64,000 nt of DNA from Erythrobacter sp. (lineage in GTDB: Bacteria > Pseudomonadota > Alphaproteobacteria > Sphingomonadales > Sphingomonadaceae). Both the position numbers and the translations under genes were made by a program. The notes beneath the pieces were generated by a model. The model saw only the letters and a program-made list of their open reading frames with translations. It made no database searches and was not told the origin of the DNA. The number at the start of each line of letters is the position of its first letter. Position 1 is the first letter of the stretch. Location: the NCBI GenBank assembly GCA_009993635.1, contig JAACTC010000005.1:558001-622000 (forward strand), given 5' to 3'. Below are positions 36,379-45,967 of this stretch, one piece after another.

Positions 36379-36828
36379 CTAAACCTGTCGAAAATTGAGC
36401 GCCGCGTTCAGCGCGAAGACTAGCAGTCCGGCAAACACGGACACGATCACCCGCACCACCAGATAGTGCATCGGGGTAAAGGTGATCAGCAGCCAGAACA
36501 GCCCCATCGTCACCACCAGCCCGGCCCCTGCATTGACCAGAAATATCAGATAGCCGCTCGCCAGCTTGCGATCCGATCCGGCGAATATCCAGTACCGCCC
36601 GAGCAGGTAATGCAGCGTGTTGGCGACCAGGAAGCCGACGCCCGCGGCAATCACCTCGTCCATATTCGCATATTCGACCAGCAGCCACAGCACGCCCAGC
36701 CCGATCAGGAACACGCTGGTGCTGACGACGGTGTTGCGCCACAGCATCCCGCCCACGCGCCGGTTCCAGAAACGCGACGCCCAATGGCCGAGATCGAACC
36801 CGGCCTGCCGACCTGCAGGCGCGGTCAT
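36379..36828 (-). CDS. GtrA family membrane protein
   Basis: A 149-residue protein with four hydrophobic segments at about 35-55, 58-78, 92-115 and 120-142, and NTLHYLLGRYWIF and LNAALNFR motifs of the GtrA family. GtrA-like proteins help move lipid-linked sugars across the membrane. The ATG overlaps the stop of the ferritin-like gene (ATGA), so the two are coupled. No glycosyltransferase is next to it. Confidence 0.8.
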   Translation of the reverse strand: MTAPAGRQAGFDLGHWASRFWNRRVGGMLWRNTVVSTSVFLIGLGVLWLLVEYANMDEVIAAGVGFLVANTLHYLLGRYWIFAGSDRKLASGYLIFLVNAGAGLVVTMGLFWLLITFTPMHYLVVRVIVSVFAGLLVFALNAALNFRQV

Positions 36829-37544
36829 TCGGCGGCGACGGCCAGACCCGGTGCGCCCGCCTGCGCGCTTGCGGCGCGAATGGGCCTTGGCCGGGGATTG
36901 GCCTCGCCCGCATCCGCCCATTCGGTACGGCGCGGCGCGCCCAGCCACGCAAACAGCAGCGGCAGCTTTATGAACAGCAGTTCGGAATGGATCATCCGGT
37001 CAATCCAGCGTTCCCACCGGCTGGGCTGGCGGCGGGCATTGTCGGCCAGCCACTTGTCGTAAGGTTCGAAATGGCTTGGCTCGTCCACATGGACGACCTC
37101 GAAAATGCGCAGCAGCGCCTTGTCGTTGCGCACCACCGATTTGGTCAACAGCACATCGACCTGCTTGAGCCCGCGCTTCTCGGTCAGCGAGACGACGCGG
37201 CACAGGCGTTCGAACAGGTCGTCGCTGGCGACGATGGCCTTGGTATCGAGATTGTCGATCGGGGTGCCGAAGGTAATCTCGATAAAGCGGTCGATATGGC
37301 CGAACGCCCGGTCGAGCGCGATCGGCATCGTCCCGCGCAGTTCGAACCAGCGTTTGAACATGACGTAATGCTTGCGCTCGTCCGCGCGGTGTTTCTCGAC
37401 CGCCGCGATAAACTCCGTCGCCTCGGGGTGCTTGGCCTTCACAGCCTCCAGCACCCGGTCCAGCGCAGTGTATCCGCGATGTTCGTTATAGATGTAGATC
37501 GACCCCAGAAGGTCGAGGTAGCGTTCTGCAATCCAGCGTTTCAT
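36825..37544 (-). CDS. Ferritin-like diiron domain protein
   Basis: A 239-residue helical protein. YIYNEHRGY, KHRADERKHY and VVHVDEPSHFEPY supply Glu, His and Asp residues in the spacing of a ferritin-like four-helix diiron site. The C-terminal part after about residue 185 holds a hydrophobic stretch (LLFIKLPLLFAWLG) that may touch the membrane, then an Ala/Arg-rich tail. The exact reaction is unknown. I chose the ATG at 37544; no strong ribosome site is seen there. The gene overlaps the GtrA gene. Confidence 0.65.
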   Translation of the reverse strand: MKRWIAERYLDLLGSIYIYNEHRGYTALDRVLEAVKAKHPEATEFIAAVEKHRADERKHYVMFKRWFELRGTMPIALDRAFGHIDRFIEITFGTPIDNLDTKAIVASDDLFERLCRVVSLTEKRGLKQVDVLLTKSVVRNDKALLRIFEVVHVDEPSHFEPYDKWLADNARRQPSRWERWIDRMIHSELLFIKLPLLFAWLGAPRRTEWADAGEANPRPRPIRAASAQAGAPGLAVAAE

Positions 37545-37641
37545 TTCGGGGGGCTTAGCACCGGGATTGGGGAAGGTCACGCTGCGGTGCGCCACATACG
37601 CTTCGCACCACAGGACGGCCGGAGATCGTGGGGCGCGATGC

Positions 37642-39183
37642 CTACCCCAACCCGCTCGCTTCCAGCAGCGCCCGCGTGCTCGCATCGAACTCCGCTGCGC
37701 CGCCGTCGATGTCCTTGGCCATTTTCTTGCCCAGCTCGACGCCGAACTGGTCGAAGGGGTTGATGCCCATCAGCACGGCGTTCGCGAAGGTGCGGTGTTC
37801 GTGGAAGGCGATCAGTGCGCCTAGCGTGGCTGCGTCCAGATCGTCGCACAGGATCGTCGCCGAGGGCCGGTCGCCGGGGAATTCGCGCGCGGGATCCTGC
37901 CCGTCCGCGCTCATGTTGCCGCCCGCCATCAGCGCCGCGCCTTGGGCGAAGCAGTTGGTCAGCAGGATGCGGTGATGCGCGGGGTCGAGCGCGTCTCCGG
38001 GCGCGATGCTGGCGATGAAGTCGACCGGGATCAGGTGCGTACCCTGATGCAGCAGCTGGAAGACGGCGTGCTGCGCGTCGGTCCCCACCCCGCCCCAGGT
38101 GACCGGGGCCGTCGGCCCGTCGACCGGTTTGCCATCCGAGGTCACGCGCTTGCCGTTGCTCTCCATCTCCAGCTGCTGGAGATAACTCGGGAACAGCGCC
38201 AGCCGCTCGTCATAGGCGAAGACGGCGCGCGTCTGGCAGCCGCGCGCGCGGGCATAGTACTGGTCGGCGAAGGCCGCGCGCAGCGCCAGGTTGTCGCGCC
38301 CGTCAGCCGTGCGGAAATGCGCATCGACCGCGCTCGCGCCGTCCAGCATCGCGGCGAATTCGTCCCACCCGGCGGCCAGCGCGACGGGAAAGCCGATGCT
38401 CGACCACAGGGAGTAACGCCCGCCGACGGATTCCATGAAGGGCAGCACGCGCGTTTCGTCCACGCCCCATTCCACCGCGCCTTCGGGATTGGCGGTGAGT
38501 GCCACCACGCGGCCATGCGGATCGTCCACCCCGTTTTCACGCAGCCAGCGCATCGCGCTGTCGGCATTGGTCATGGTCTCGATGGTGGTGAAGGTTTTCG
38601 ACGCCACCGCGATCAGCGTCGTCGCCGGATCGCACGCCTCGAACGCAGCCTCCAGCGCGACCCCGTCGATATTGGAGACGACGTGGCAATCGACATAGGC
38701 CAGGTCGCGGGTCAGCGCATCGATCGCGAGCGCGGGGCCAAGCGCAGAGCCGCCGATACCGATGTGAATCAGGTGCTTCACATCGCCCATCGCGCCTTCG
38801 CGGATCGCCTCGACCAGCATCTGCATGCGGGTGCGCAACGCCTGCGCCTCCTCTACGCTGGCCTCGCTGCCCGATCCGCGCTGCGCGGTATGTTCCGCCG
38901 CGCGCCCTTCGGTCACGTTGATCGTCTCGCCGGCAAACAGCGCCGCACGCCTGGCTTCGAAATCGCTGGCCTGCGCCAGATCCTCGAACGCGGCCAGCAA
39001 ATCGTCGGTCAGGTGGGTTTTGGACCAGTCGAAGCGGATGCCCGCAACATCTTCGCCCTCGCCCCACGAAATGCGCCCGGTCAGCCGGTCTACCCGGCCT
39101 TCGTCAGCGGCGAACAGTTCGCCCAGGGTTGCGCCGGGCAAACCCTCGATCCGGTCCCACGCTGCTGTCCTGCCATTGCCCAT
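37642..39183 (-). CDS. pgi: Glucose-6-phosphate isomerase
   Basis: A 513-residue isomerase linking glucose 6-phosphate and fructose 6-phosphate. IHIGIGGSALGP, ASKTFTTIETMTNA, GGRYSLWSSIGFPVAL and the C-terminal NPFDQFGVELGK are the usual signatures. The length is slightly under the 540-550 of enterobacterial Pgi, as in other alphaproteobacteria. It is transcribed away from lepB. Confidence 0.95.
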   Translation of the reverse strand: MGNGRTAAWDRIEGLPGATLGELFAADEGRVDRLTGRISWGEGEDVAGIRFDWSKTHLTDDLLAAFEDLAQASDFEARRAALFAGETINVTEGRAAEHTAQRGSGSEASVEEAQALRTRMQMLVEAIREGAMGDVKHLIHIGIGGSALGPALAIDALTRDLAYVDCHVVSNIDGVALEAAFEACDPATTLIAVASKTFTTIETMTNADSAMRWLRENGVDDPHGRVVALTANPEGAVEWGVDETRVLPFMESVGGRYSLWSSIGFPVALAAGWDEFAAMLDGASAVDAHFRTADGRDNLALRAAFADQYYARARGCQTRAVFAYDERLALFPSYLQQLEMESNGKRVTSDGKPVDGPTAPVTWGGVGTDAQHAVFQLLHQGTHLIPVDFIASIAPGDALDPAHHRILLTNCFAQGAALMAGGNMSADGQDPAREFPGDRPSATILCDDLDAATLGALIAFHEHRTFANAVLMGINPFDQFGVELGKKMAKDIDGGAAEFDASTRALLEASGLG

Positions 39184-39233
39184 CGTTCAAAATCCTGTTG
39201 CCTGCCTGCAATCAGCGCCTAGGTGCTGTCGCG

Positions 39234-40064
39234 ATGGATGAAAAGGGCGCACAGGCCACTCGGACCAATGCCGGGGACGAACGGCGCGGCGGCGGGCTGT
39301 CGAGCCTGCTCACGCTCGTCCTCGTGGTGGCGCTCGTCGCGCTGGCGGTACGCACCTTCGCGTTCTCGCTGTTCACCATCCCCAGCGAAAGCATGATGCC
39401 CGGCCTGATGCCCGGCGACACGATTGCCGCCAAGAAATGGCCCTACGGCTATTCGAGCAATTCGCTGCCCTTCGACCTGCCGCTGATTCCCGGGCGCTGG
39501 ATGGCGAAGCAGCCCGAACGCGGCGATGTGGTGATCTTCAAGCATCCGGTGGACGGCACGGATTACGTCAAGCGCGTGATCGGCCTGCCGGGCGACGAGG
39601 TGGAACTGCGCGGCGGCTACGTGATCCTGAACGGACAGGTGCTCAGCCAGGCGGGCAGCGACGATGCCATCGTCCCGGTCAGCCCCAATACGCCGTGCGC
39701 ATGGGGCGGCCGCGAGGAAGCGCGCCCGGCAGGCGGCGCCGACTGCCGCTATACCCGCAACCGCGAATACCTGCCCTCCGGCGTCAGCTACGAAGTGTTC
39801 GACTACGGCGCGACCCCGCAGGACAACTGGGGGCCGCGCACCGTGCCGGACGGGACGATGTTCGTGCTGGGCGACAATCGCGACAACTCGATGGACAGCC
39901 GCTTTCCCGCCGTGCCGGGCGGCGGGGTCGGCTTCGTGGCGCAGCAACAGCTGGTGGGCCAGGCGGGCACGGTGCTGTGGTCGACCGATGGCAGCGGCGA
40001 ATGGCTTGACCCCGGCAGCTGGCTCTCCGGCCTGCGGCGAGAGCGAACGGGACAAACATTGTGA
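39234..40064 (+). CDS. lepB: Signal peptidase I
   Basis: LepB cuts signal peptides from exported proteins at the inner membrane. The 276-residue protein has one N-terminal membrane helix at 22-42, the catalytic Ser53 in PSESMMPG and Lys113 in DYVKRVIGLPGD, and GDNRDNSMDSR near the end. The ATG at 39234 keeps a short cytoplasmic tail. The stop overlaps the GTG start of rnc (GTGA), so lepB-rnc are coupled, with era after. Confidence 0.94.
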   Translation: MDEKGAQATRTNAGDERRGGGLSSLLTLVLVVALVALAVRTFAFSLFTIPSESMMPGLMPGDTIAAKKWPYGYSSNSLPFDLPLIPGRWMAKQPERGDVVIFKHPVDGTDYVKRVIGLPGDEVELRGGYVILNGQVLSQAGSDDAIVPVSPNTPCAWGGREEARPAGGADCRYTRNREYLPSGVSYEVFDYGATPQDNWGPRTVPDGTMFVLGDNRDNSMDSRFPAVPGGGVGFVAQQQLVGQAGTVLWSTDGSGEWLDPGSWLSGLRRERTGQTL

Positions 40065-40732
40065 ACGAGTGGACCGACACCCGCGAATGGCTGCTGGGCC
40101 ACGGCTTTGCGGCGCAGGACGAAGCGTTGTGGACCGAGGCGCTGACCCACGGGAGCATGGGCGATGCGCGCGATTACCAGCGGCTGGAATTCCTTGGCGA
40201 CCGCGTGCTCGGCCTCACGATCGCCGAATGGCTGTTCGAAACGCAGAAAGGCGCGGCCGAAGGGGCGTTGGCGCAACGGCTCAATGCGCTGGTCAGCAAG
40301 CGCGCCTGCGCCAGGGTGGCACGGGCCATCGGTGTTTCGGATCACCTGCGACTGGGTCGCCAGGCTCGCGAAGACGGCGCGGCGGATAGCGACAACATCC
40401 TCGGCGATGTTATGGAATCGCTGCTTGGCGCGCAATTGCGCGAAGCCGGTTTCGAGAACGCGCGCAGACTGATCCGCGATTTGTGGGCCGAAGCGGTCGA
40501 AGGCGATACGGGCCGCGCCAAGCATCCCAAGTCCGCCCTGCAGGAATGGGCCGCGGGCAACCGGCGGCGCCCGCCCGAATACGCCCTTGTCGATCGTTCC
40601 GGCCCCGATCACGCGGCGCGCTTCACCGTGCGTGTTTCGGTGCGCAACGTGGGCGATGCCGAAGCAACCGCGAACAGCAAGCAGGAGGCCGAGACGGCGG
40701 CGGCAAAAGCCTTTATGGAACGGTATGGCTAG
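40061..40732 (+). CDS. rnc: Ribonuclease III
   Basis: A 223-residue double-stranded RNA endonuclease that processes rRNA. The signature RLEFLGDRVLG and DNILGDVMESLLGA hold the metal-binding acidic residues. A C-terminal dsRNA-binding domain starts at about 150 (HPKSALQEWA) and ends EAETAAAKAFM. The start is a GTG within the lepB stop. lepB-rnc-era is a widespread order. Confidence 0.95.
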   Translation: MNEWTDTREWLLGHGFAAQDEALWTEALTHGSMGDARDYQRLEFLGDRVLGLTIAEWLFETQKGAAEGALAQRLNALVSKRACARVARAIGVSDHLRLGRQAREDGAADSDNILGDVMESLLGAQLREAGFENARRLIRDLWAEAVEGDTGRAKHPKSALQEWAAGNRRRPPEYALVDRSGPDHAARFTVRVSVRNVGDAEATANSKQEAETAAAKAFMERYG

Positions 40733-40747
40733 CGCGCGCTTGCGCTC

Positions 40748-40775
40748 GCCCTTCGACAGGCTCAGGACGAGCGGG
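40748..40775. repeat. Possible short dispersed intergenic repeat between rnc and era
   Basis: The segment CGCCCTTCGACAGGCTCAGG and the following ACGAGCGG resemble a short repeat that I recall seeing between genes in many sphingomonads. Only this copy is visible here, so the call rests on recollection rather than on repetition inside the window. Confidence 0.4.
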
Positions 40776-40777
40776 AC

Positions 40778-41788
40778 ATGACTGACACGAACAACCAACC
40801 CGCCGAAGGCGGCAAGGCCGACCGGCCGTCCGCAGCCGCCCCGCAGTCGGAACGTAGTCCCGACGAAGGGAAACGCGGCGAGGATGAGCAGAAATGCGGC
40901 GTCGTCGCCGTGCTGGGCGCGCCCAATGCGGGCAAGTCCACGCTGGTCAACGCGCTGGTCGGCCAGAAGGTCGCCATCGTGAGCCCGAAGGCGCAGACCA
41001 CCCGCGCGCGGATGCTGGGCATTGCGCTGCACGAGAGCGACGATGCGAACACCCAGATGATCCTGGTCGACACGCCTGGCATCTTCGCACCGAGGCGGCG
41101 GCTCGACCGCGCGATGGTGAGCGCGGCGTGGGAGGGCGCGGAAAGCGCCGATGCGGTGCTGCTGCTGGTCGACCCGGTGAAACAGCGCCGGCACGAGCTG
41201 GAGCCGCTGCTGGAACAGCTGGCCAGCCGGCCCGAGAAGAAGATCCTCGTGCTCAACAAGGTCGACATCGCGAAAAAGGAGCCGCTGCTGGCGCTGGCAC
41301 AGGATCTGTCCGCCAAGGTCGATTTTGCGGAAATCTACTTCATCTCCGCACTGACCGGCGACGGAGTGACCGAATTGAAGGACGCGCTGGCCGCCGAGAT
41401 GCCCCAGGGCGAGTGGATGTATCCCGAAGATCAGGTGTCCGACGCGTCCGAACGCCTGCTCGCGACCGAAATCACCCGCGAACAGCTCTACCGCCAGCTG
41501 CACGAGGAATTGCCCTACGACAGCATGGTGCGGCCCGAGAAATATATCGAGCGCAAGGATGGCAGCGTGGAAATCCACCAGCAGATCGTGGTCGCGCGCG
41601 ATAATCAGCGGATGATCGTGCTCGGCAAAGGGGGTTCGCGCATCAAGGAAATCGGGACCGCCGCGCGTGAGGAGCTGAGCGAACTGCTGGGCCGCAAGGT
41701 CCACCTGTTCCTGCACGTCAAGGCGACCGAGAACTGGCAGGACGACAAGGAACTGTTCGAGGAAATGGGCCTCGACTGGACGAAGTGA
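40778..41788 (+). CDS. era: GTPase Era
   Basis: Era binds 16S rRNA near its 3' end and helps 30S assembly. The 336-residue protein has the Walker A loop GAPNAGKST at 47-55, DTPG, NKVD, and a C-terminal KH domain (IVLGKGGSRIKEIG). It has about 38 polar residues ahead of the usual CGVVAV start, longer than the common 300-residue form. No later ATG exists in that stretch, so the extension may be real. Confidence 0.94.
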   Translation: MTDTNNQPAEGGKADRPSAAAPQSERSPDEGKRGEDEQKCGVVAVLGAPNAGKSTLVNALVGQKVAIVSPKAQTTRARMLGIALHESDDANTQMILVDTPGIFAPRRRLDRAMVSAAWEGAESADAVLLLVDPVKQRRHELEPLLEQLASRPEKKILVLNKVDIAKKEPLLALAQDLSAKVDFAEIYFISALTGDGVTELKDALAAEMPQGEWMYPEDQVSDASERLLATEITREQLYRQLHEELPYDSMVRPEKYIERKDGSVEIHQQIVVARDNQRMIVLGKGGSRIKEIGTAAREELSELLGRKVHLFLHVKATENWQDDKELFEEMGLDWTK

Positions 41789-41829
41789 GGCGCGTAGCCT
41801 CCACCCGTTCCTGCCAGGGAGATCATGCC

Positions 41830-42264
41830 ATGCGTATCGCCATTTGCACCGCCACACTTGCCACCGCATCGCTCGCCCTCGCCGCTTGCGCCCCAAACGA
41901 GGAGATGGAGATGGACGAACCGATGACGGGCTGCGCGGTATACCAGTCGCGCGACTGGCAGGCATGGATCAGCGCCATGCCCGGCCCGGACGCAAAGCCG
42001 ACGCTGCATATCCAGGGCGAGGTCGATATGCCGACGCCCGGCTACAGCGTGAAACTGGTGGAAGGCCCCGCCGACCGGATGCAGCCTCCGGGCCTGCGCT
42101 TCCGGCTGGAGACGAAGCGGCCTGACGGGATGACCATGCAGGTCATCACGCCCAAAAAGGTCCGCTACAGCGAACCCACGCCCTATTCCCAGATCCGCGA
42201 GATCATCATCACTTGTGGCGACGAGACGCTGGTGACGATCAGCGATGTGCCGGTGGCGCAGTAA
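41830..42264 (+). CDS. Small lipoprotein, unknown function
   Basis: A 144-residue product with a signal peptide ending in lipobox LAAC. The mature part opens with an acidic Met/Glu-rich stretch (NEEMEMDEPM), then CAVYQSRDWQAWIS and a beta-rich region with REIIITCGDETLV. I recall similar hypothetical proteins in sphingomonads but no function. An AGGGAG site lies about 12 bases before the ATG. Confidence 0.6.
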   Translation: MRIAICTATLATASLALAACAPNEEMEMDEPMTGCAVYQSRDWQAWISAMPGPDAKPTLHIQGEVDMPTPGYSVKLVEGPADRMQPPGLRFRLETKRPDGMTMQVITPKKVRYSEPTPYSQIREIIITCGDETLVTISDVPVAQ

Positions 42265-42311
42265 CGATACCGGGAACGAGACCGCGCAACGGCGGATAAC
42301 GACGGCCAGCC

Positions 42312-42494
42312 CTACCGCTTCTTGGCAATCGCGATCTTGTTCTTCTTGGCGAAGTCCTTGGTCGATTCTTCACTGCGGTTCAGCGCCTTGGCGATCTGTT
42401 TGAGGCCCTGCCCCTTGGCGGCCAGCGTTTTGAGCTGGCCCGCCTCTTCGCCCGTCCAGGGCTGTTTGTGCCGCTCGAACTTGTCCTTTGCCAT
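42312..42494 (-). CDS. Small basic helix-turn-helix protein
   Basis: A 60-residue basic protein. PWTGEEAGQLKTLAAKGQGLKQIAKALNRSEES looks like a SANT/Myb-type or GcrA-like helix-turn-helix: a Trp in the first helix and an IAKALNRS recognition segment. The tail is lysine-rich. It likely binds DNA. Its ATG shares a base with the topA stop (TGATG), so it is translated after topA. Confidence 0.65.
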   Translation of the reverse strand: MAKDKFERHKQPWTGEEAGQLKTLAAKGQGLKQIAKALNRSEESTKDFAKKNKIAIAKKR

Positions 42495-45070
42495 CAGGCG
42501 TCCTTCGCCTTGGCGGGCGCCTTTTTCGCCGCAGGCTTCTTCGCGGCGGCCTTCTTCGCCGGAGCCTTCTTCTTCGGGGCTGCCTTCTTCTTCTTCTTGG
42601 CCGGACCCTTGGCGACGCGGGCGTCGATCAGGGCGATCGCCTGTTCGTCGGTCACGTCCTCCGGCTTCACATCCTTGGGGATGGTCGCGTTGGTGGTGCC
42701 ATCGGTGACGTAGGGCCCGTAGCGGCCCGGCATTACCTTCATCTCGGCTTCGGAGGTCGGGTGCTTGCCCAGCACCTTGATCGGTTCCGCCTTGGCGCGC
42801 CCGCGACCGCCCTTCTGGGCCGCCTCGGCTAGCATCGTGACCGCGGCGTTCATGCCGGTGTCGAACACATCCATCGTGCTGGTGAGCTTGGCGTACTTGC
42901 CATCGTGCCGCAGGTACGGGCCGTAACGCCCCAGATTCGCTTCGATATCCTTGCCCGTCTCCGGATGCTGGCCGACGATCCGGGGAAGCGACAGCAGCTT
43001 GAGCGCCATCTCCAGATCCAGCTCTCCAATGTCCTTCGGAATGCTGGAACGTTTGGCTTCCTTGCCCTCACCCAGTTGCAGGTATGGCCCGAAGCGGCCC
43101 GTCTTGCGCTCCACCGGCAATCCGGTTTCGGGATCGTTGCCGAGCACGGCATTCTCGGCCACCTCGTCCGCATCCGCGCCCGGCTGGGCAAAGCGGCGGG
43201 TGAACTTGCATTCGGGGTAGTTCACGCAGGCGACGAACGCGCCATAGCGCCCACCACGCAGGTGCAGTTCGCCCCCTGATCGGCCTTCCTGGTCACACAG
43301 CGGGCAGAAGCGCGGGTCCTTGCCGTCCGACCTTTCGGGGAACAGGTAATCGGACAGGAAGGTATCGAGCACCGCCGTGATGTCCGACGGTTTCTGTTCC
43401 ATCACCTCGTCGGATTTGGGCTTGAAGTCCTTCCAGAACGCTTCGAGGATCGCCTTCCATTCGGCGCGCCCGCCGGAGACATCGTCCAGCTCTTCTTCCA
43501 TGCCCGCGGTGAAATCGTAGGCGACGTAGGTGGGGAAGAAGCGTTCGAGGAAGGCGGTCAGCAGGCGGCCCGATTCCTCGGCGAAGAAGCGGTTCTTCTC
43601 CATCCGCACATAGTCGCGGTCGCGCAGCGTCTGGATGGTCGAGGCATAGGTGGAAGGCCGCCCGATGCCGAGCTCCTCCAGCTGCTTGACCAGCGATGCT
43701 TCGGAGAAGCGCGGCGGCGGCTGGGTGAAGTGCTGGTTCGCCTCGACGCCCGTGCGCGCCGGTGCATCGCCTTCGCGCATCTGCGGCAGCAGGCCGCCGT
43801 CTTCGTCGTCCTTGTCGTCGAAGCTTTCCTGATAGACCGCGAGGAAGCCGGGGAATTTCACCACCTGGCCCGTCGCGCGCAAGGAATGCTGCCCGCTGCC
43901 CTCGGTCAGGGTAACGGTCGTGCGTTCGAGCTGCGCGGTCGCCATCTGGCTCGCCAGCGCGCGCTTGAAGATCAGGTCGTACAGGCGTGCCTCGTCACCG
44001 CTACCCGCCTTGTCCTTGCGGAAATCGGTCGGCCGGATGGCTTCGTGCGCTTCCTGAGCATTCTTGGCCTTGGTCTTGTAATAGCGCGCTTTTTCCGGGC
44101 GATACTGCTCCGAATAGCGATCCACGATGGCATCGCGGCAGGCGTCGATGGCGGACTGGTCCATCTGCACGCCGTCGGTACGCATGTAGGTGATCGCGCC
44201 CGCTTCATACAGCGACTGCGCGCACCGCATCGTGTGGCTGGCGGAGAAGCCGAGCTTGCGCGCGGCCTCCTGCTGCAGGGTCGAGGTGGTGAACGGCGGC
44301 GCGGGGTTGCGCTTGACCGGCTTGGTGTCGATCCCCGCAACCGTGAAACGCCCTTCCTCGACCGCCGCCTTGGCGGCCATGGCGGCGGCTTCGTTGCCGA
44401 GCGACATCTTGTCGACCTTCTGGCCGTCCAGCGTCACCAGCCGCGCGGTGAAGGCCGTGCCGTCGTGTTCGAACCCGGCGACGATGCTCCAGTATTCCTC
44501 CGCCTTGAACGCCTCGATCTCGCGCTCGCGGTCGACGATGATGCGCAGCGCGACCGACTGCACGCGGCCTGCCGACTTCGCACCGGGCAGCTTGCGCCAC
44601 AGCACGGGCGAAAGCGTGAAGCCGAACAGGTAGTCGAGCGCACGGCGCGCCAGATAGGCGTCGATCAGATCCTGATCGAGCGCGCGCGGCTTCTTCATCG
44701 CGTCGGTCACGGCGGGCTTGGTGATGGCGTTGAAGGTCACCCGGTCGACATTGGTCGGCAGGGCCTTCTTCTTCTTGAGCATCTCCAGCACGTGCCAGCT
44801 GATCGCCTCGCCTTCACGGTCGGGGTCAGTCGCGAGAACGAGGCGGTCGGCGGTCTTGGCCGCGTCGGTTATCGCCTTCACCTGCGCGCGCTTGCGCTGA
44901 TCGGAATAGATCTCCCAGTCCATCGCGAAATCTTCATCCGGGCGCACGCTGCCGTCCTTGGGCGGCAGATCGCGGATGTGGCCGTAGGAGGCGAGAACCT
45001 TGAAGTCCTTGCCGAGATATTTCTCGATGGTTTTGGCTTTCGCCGGTGATTCAACGATGACGAGTTGCAT
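42494..45070 (-). CDS. topA: DNA topoisomerase I
   Basis: An 858-residue type IA topoisomerase that relaxes negative supercoils. The Toprim domain starts at the N-terminus (VIVESPAKAKTIEKYLG; DPDREGEAIS), the active-site Tyr is in ITYMRTDG, and a four-Cys zinc motif (CPLC with C and PEC) lies near 590-625. Further C-terminal repeats with RxGRFGPYLQ or RYGPYL follow. The last 45 residues are a Lys/Ala-rich basic tail. Confidence 0.96.
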   Translation of the reverse strand: MQLVIVESPAKAKTIEKYLGKDFKVLASYGHIRDLPPKDGSVRPDEDFAMDWEIYSDQRKRAQVKAITDAAKTADRLVLATDPDREGEAISWHVLEMLKKKKALPTNVDRVTFNAITKPAVTDAMKKPRALDQDLIDAYLARRALDYLFGFTLSPVLWRKLPGAKSAGRVQSVALRIIVDREREIEAFKAEEYWSIVAGFEHDGTAFTARLVTLDGQKVDKMSLGNEAAAMAAKAAVEEGRFTVAGIDTKPVKRNPAPPFTTSTLQQEAARKLGFSASHTMRCAQSLYEAGAITYMRTDGVQMDQSAIDACRDAIVDRYSEQYRPEKARYYKTKAKNAQEAHEAIRPTDFRKDKAGSGDEARLYDLIFKRALASQMATAQLERTTVTLTEGSGQHSLRATGQVVKFPGFLAVYQESFDDKDDEDGGLLPQMREGDAPARTGVEANQHFTQPPPRFSEASLVKQLEELGIGRPSTYASTIQTLRDRDYVRMEKNRFFAEESGRLLTAFLERFFPTYVAYDFTAGMEEELDDVSGGRAEWKAILEAFWKDFKPKSDEVMEQKPSDITAVLDTFLSDYLFPERSDGKDPRFCPLCDQEGRSGGELHLRGGRYGAFVACVNYPECKFTRRFAQPGADADEVAENAVLGNDPETGLPVERKTGRFGPYLQLGEGKEAKRSSIPKDIGELDLEMALKLLSLPRIVGQHPETGKDIEANLGRYGPYLRHDGKYAKLTSTMDVFDTGMNAAVTMLAEAAQKGGRGRAKAEPIKVLGKHPTSEAEMKVMPGRYGPYVTDGTTNATIPKDVKPEDVTDEQAIALIDARVAKGPAKKKKKAAPKKKAPAKKAAAKKPAAKKAPAKAKDA

Positions 45071-45175
45071 GAGAGTGGGGGCGTTCCTTCACGTGTACGT
45101 ACGCGCGAGAGTGGGAATCGGAAATGCGGTTCGTCAAGCGCGCATGCTCCCGAACGCCGGATTTATTCGTGCGCG

Positions 45176-45928
45176 CTACTCGAACACATCCGCCACGCTG
45201 GTGTCGGCGGGCGCGACGAGGTGGAATACCGCGATGCTGAAGGCCAGGCTCACCGCGTTGGTAAAGGAACTGACCACGCTCGAAACGGCGACTGCGATGG
45301 CGAGCATTGGCGACAGCAGCTCACCGGGCCGCGCAGCAAAGGCGATGCCGCCGATCAGGCCGCTTGCCATTCCGGCGATCACCGCCAGCACGATCCACAG
45401 CAGCAGGCCCGCACCAAAAATCGACCAGCTCCGGCCGTCGGTTGCCTGCCAGCTTGCCCCCAGGCTCTTGGTCGCCCCGTATTCGCCCGAGATCACGTAG
45501 CCATTGGCGGCCGACCAGCGGACCAGCAATATGACGAATGGGATGAACAGCAGAGCAAAACCGATCATCAGCGCGATCACCGCGAGGATCGACATGCCGA
45601 GGTAGCTCCAGAAGCGCGAACGGGCACTGGGTGTGCGCCCCACCGCCAGCATCAGCTGCTTCAGCAGCAGGTAGCTCGCGATCACGAACAGCACGAGCGT
45701 TGCGACGTCGAACAGCGATCCTGCCAGGCCCATCGTTTCGGTGTCGATGAAACCATTCCGGATGCGCGCGGAGAACAGGCTGCGATCCATTTCCGCAAGG
45801 CCGAACAGCCCGCCCAGCCCCGAAAACAGCCCCAGCACCAGCGTGTAGATCAGAACCGGGCGCCCGGCGGCGGTGACAATATCTATCGTCTGGCCGAGGA
45901 TTCCCCCGACATCGGCCTCTCTATCCAT
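45176..45928 (-). CDS. Multi-pass membrane protein, unknown function
   Basis: A 250-residue protein with five to six hydrophobic segments (about 25-45, 70-95, 108-135, 165-190, 200-235). The overall look, with LFIPFVILLVRWSAANGYVISGEYG ahead of a conserved-looking W and S, resembles the membrane domain attached to some glycerophosphodiester phosphodiesterases, but no catalytic domain is present. It lies between topA and dprA on the same strand. Confidence 0.55.
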   Translation of the reverse strand: MDREADVGGILGQTIDIVTAAGRPVLIYTLVLGLFSGLGGLFGLAEMDRSLFSARIRNGFIDTETMGLAGSLFDVATLVLFVIASYLLLKQLMLAVGRTPSARSRFWSYLGMSILAVIALMIGFALLFIPFVILLVRWSAANGYVISGEYGATKSLGASWQATDGRSWSIFGAGLLLWIVLAVIAGMASGLIGGIAFAARPGELLSPMLAIAVAVSSVVSSFTNAVSLAFSIAVFHLVAPADTSVADVFE

Positions 45929-45967
45929 GAATTCCCCCTTCGTCCTGATACAAGCCTATCGCGCCCG

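Noticed and set aside
39803..41965. Minus-strand frame of 720 codons opposite lepB-rnc-era
   Set aside because: Antisense of three well-supported genes; a LVLSLSKG string in it is the translated dispersed repeat between rnc and era.
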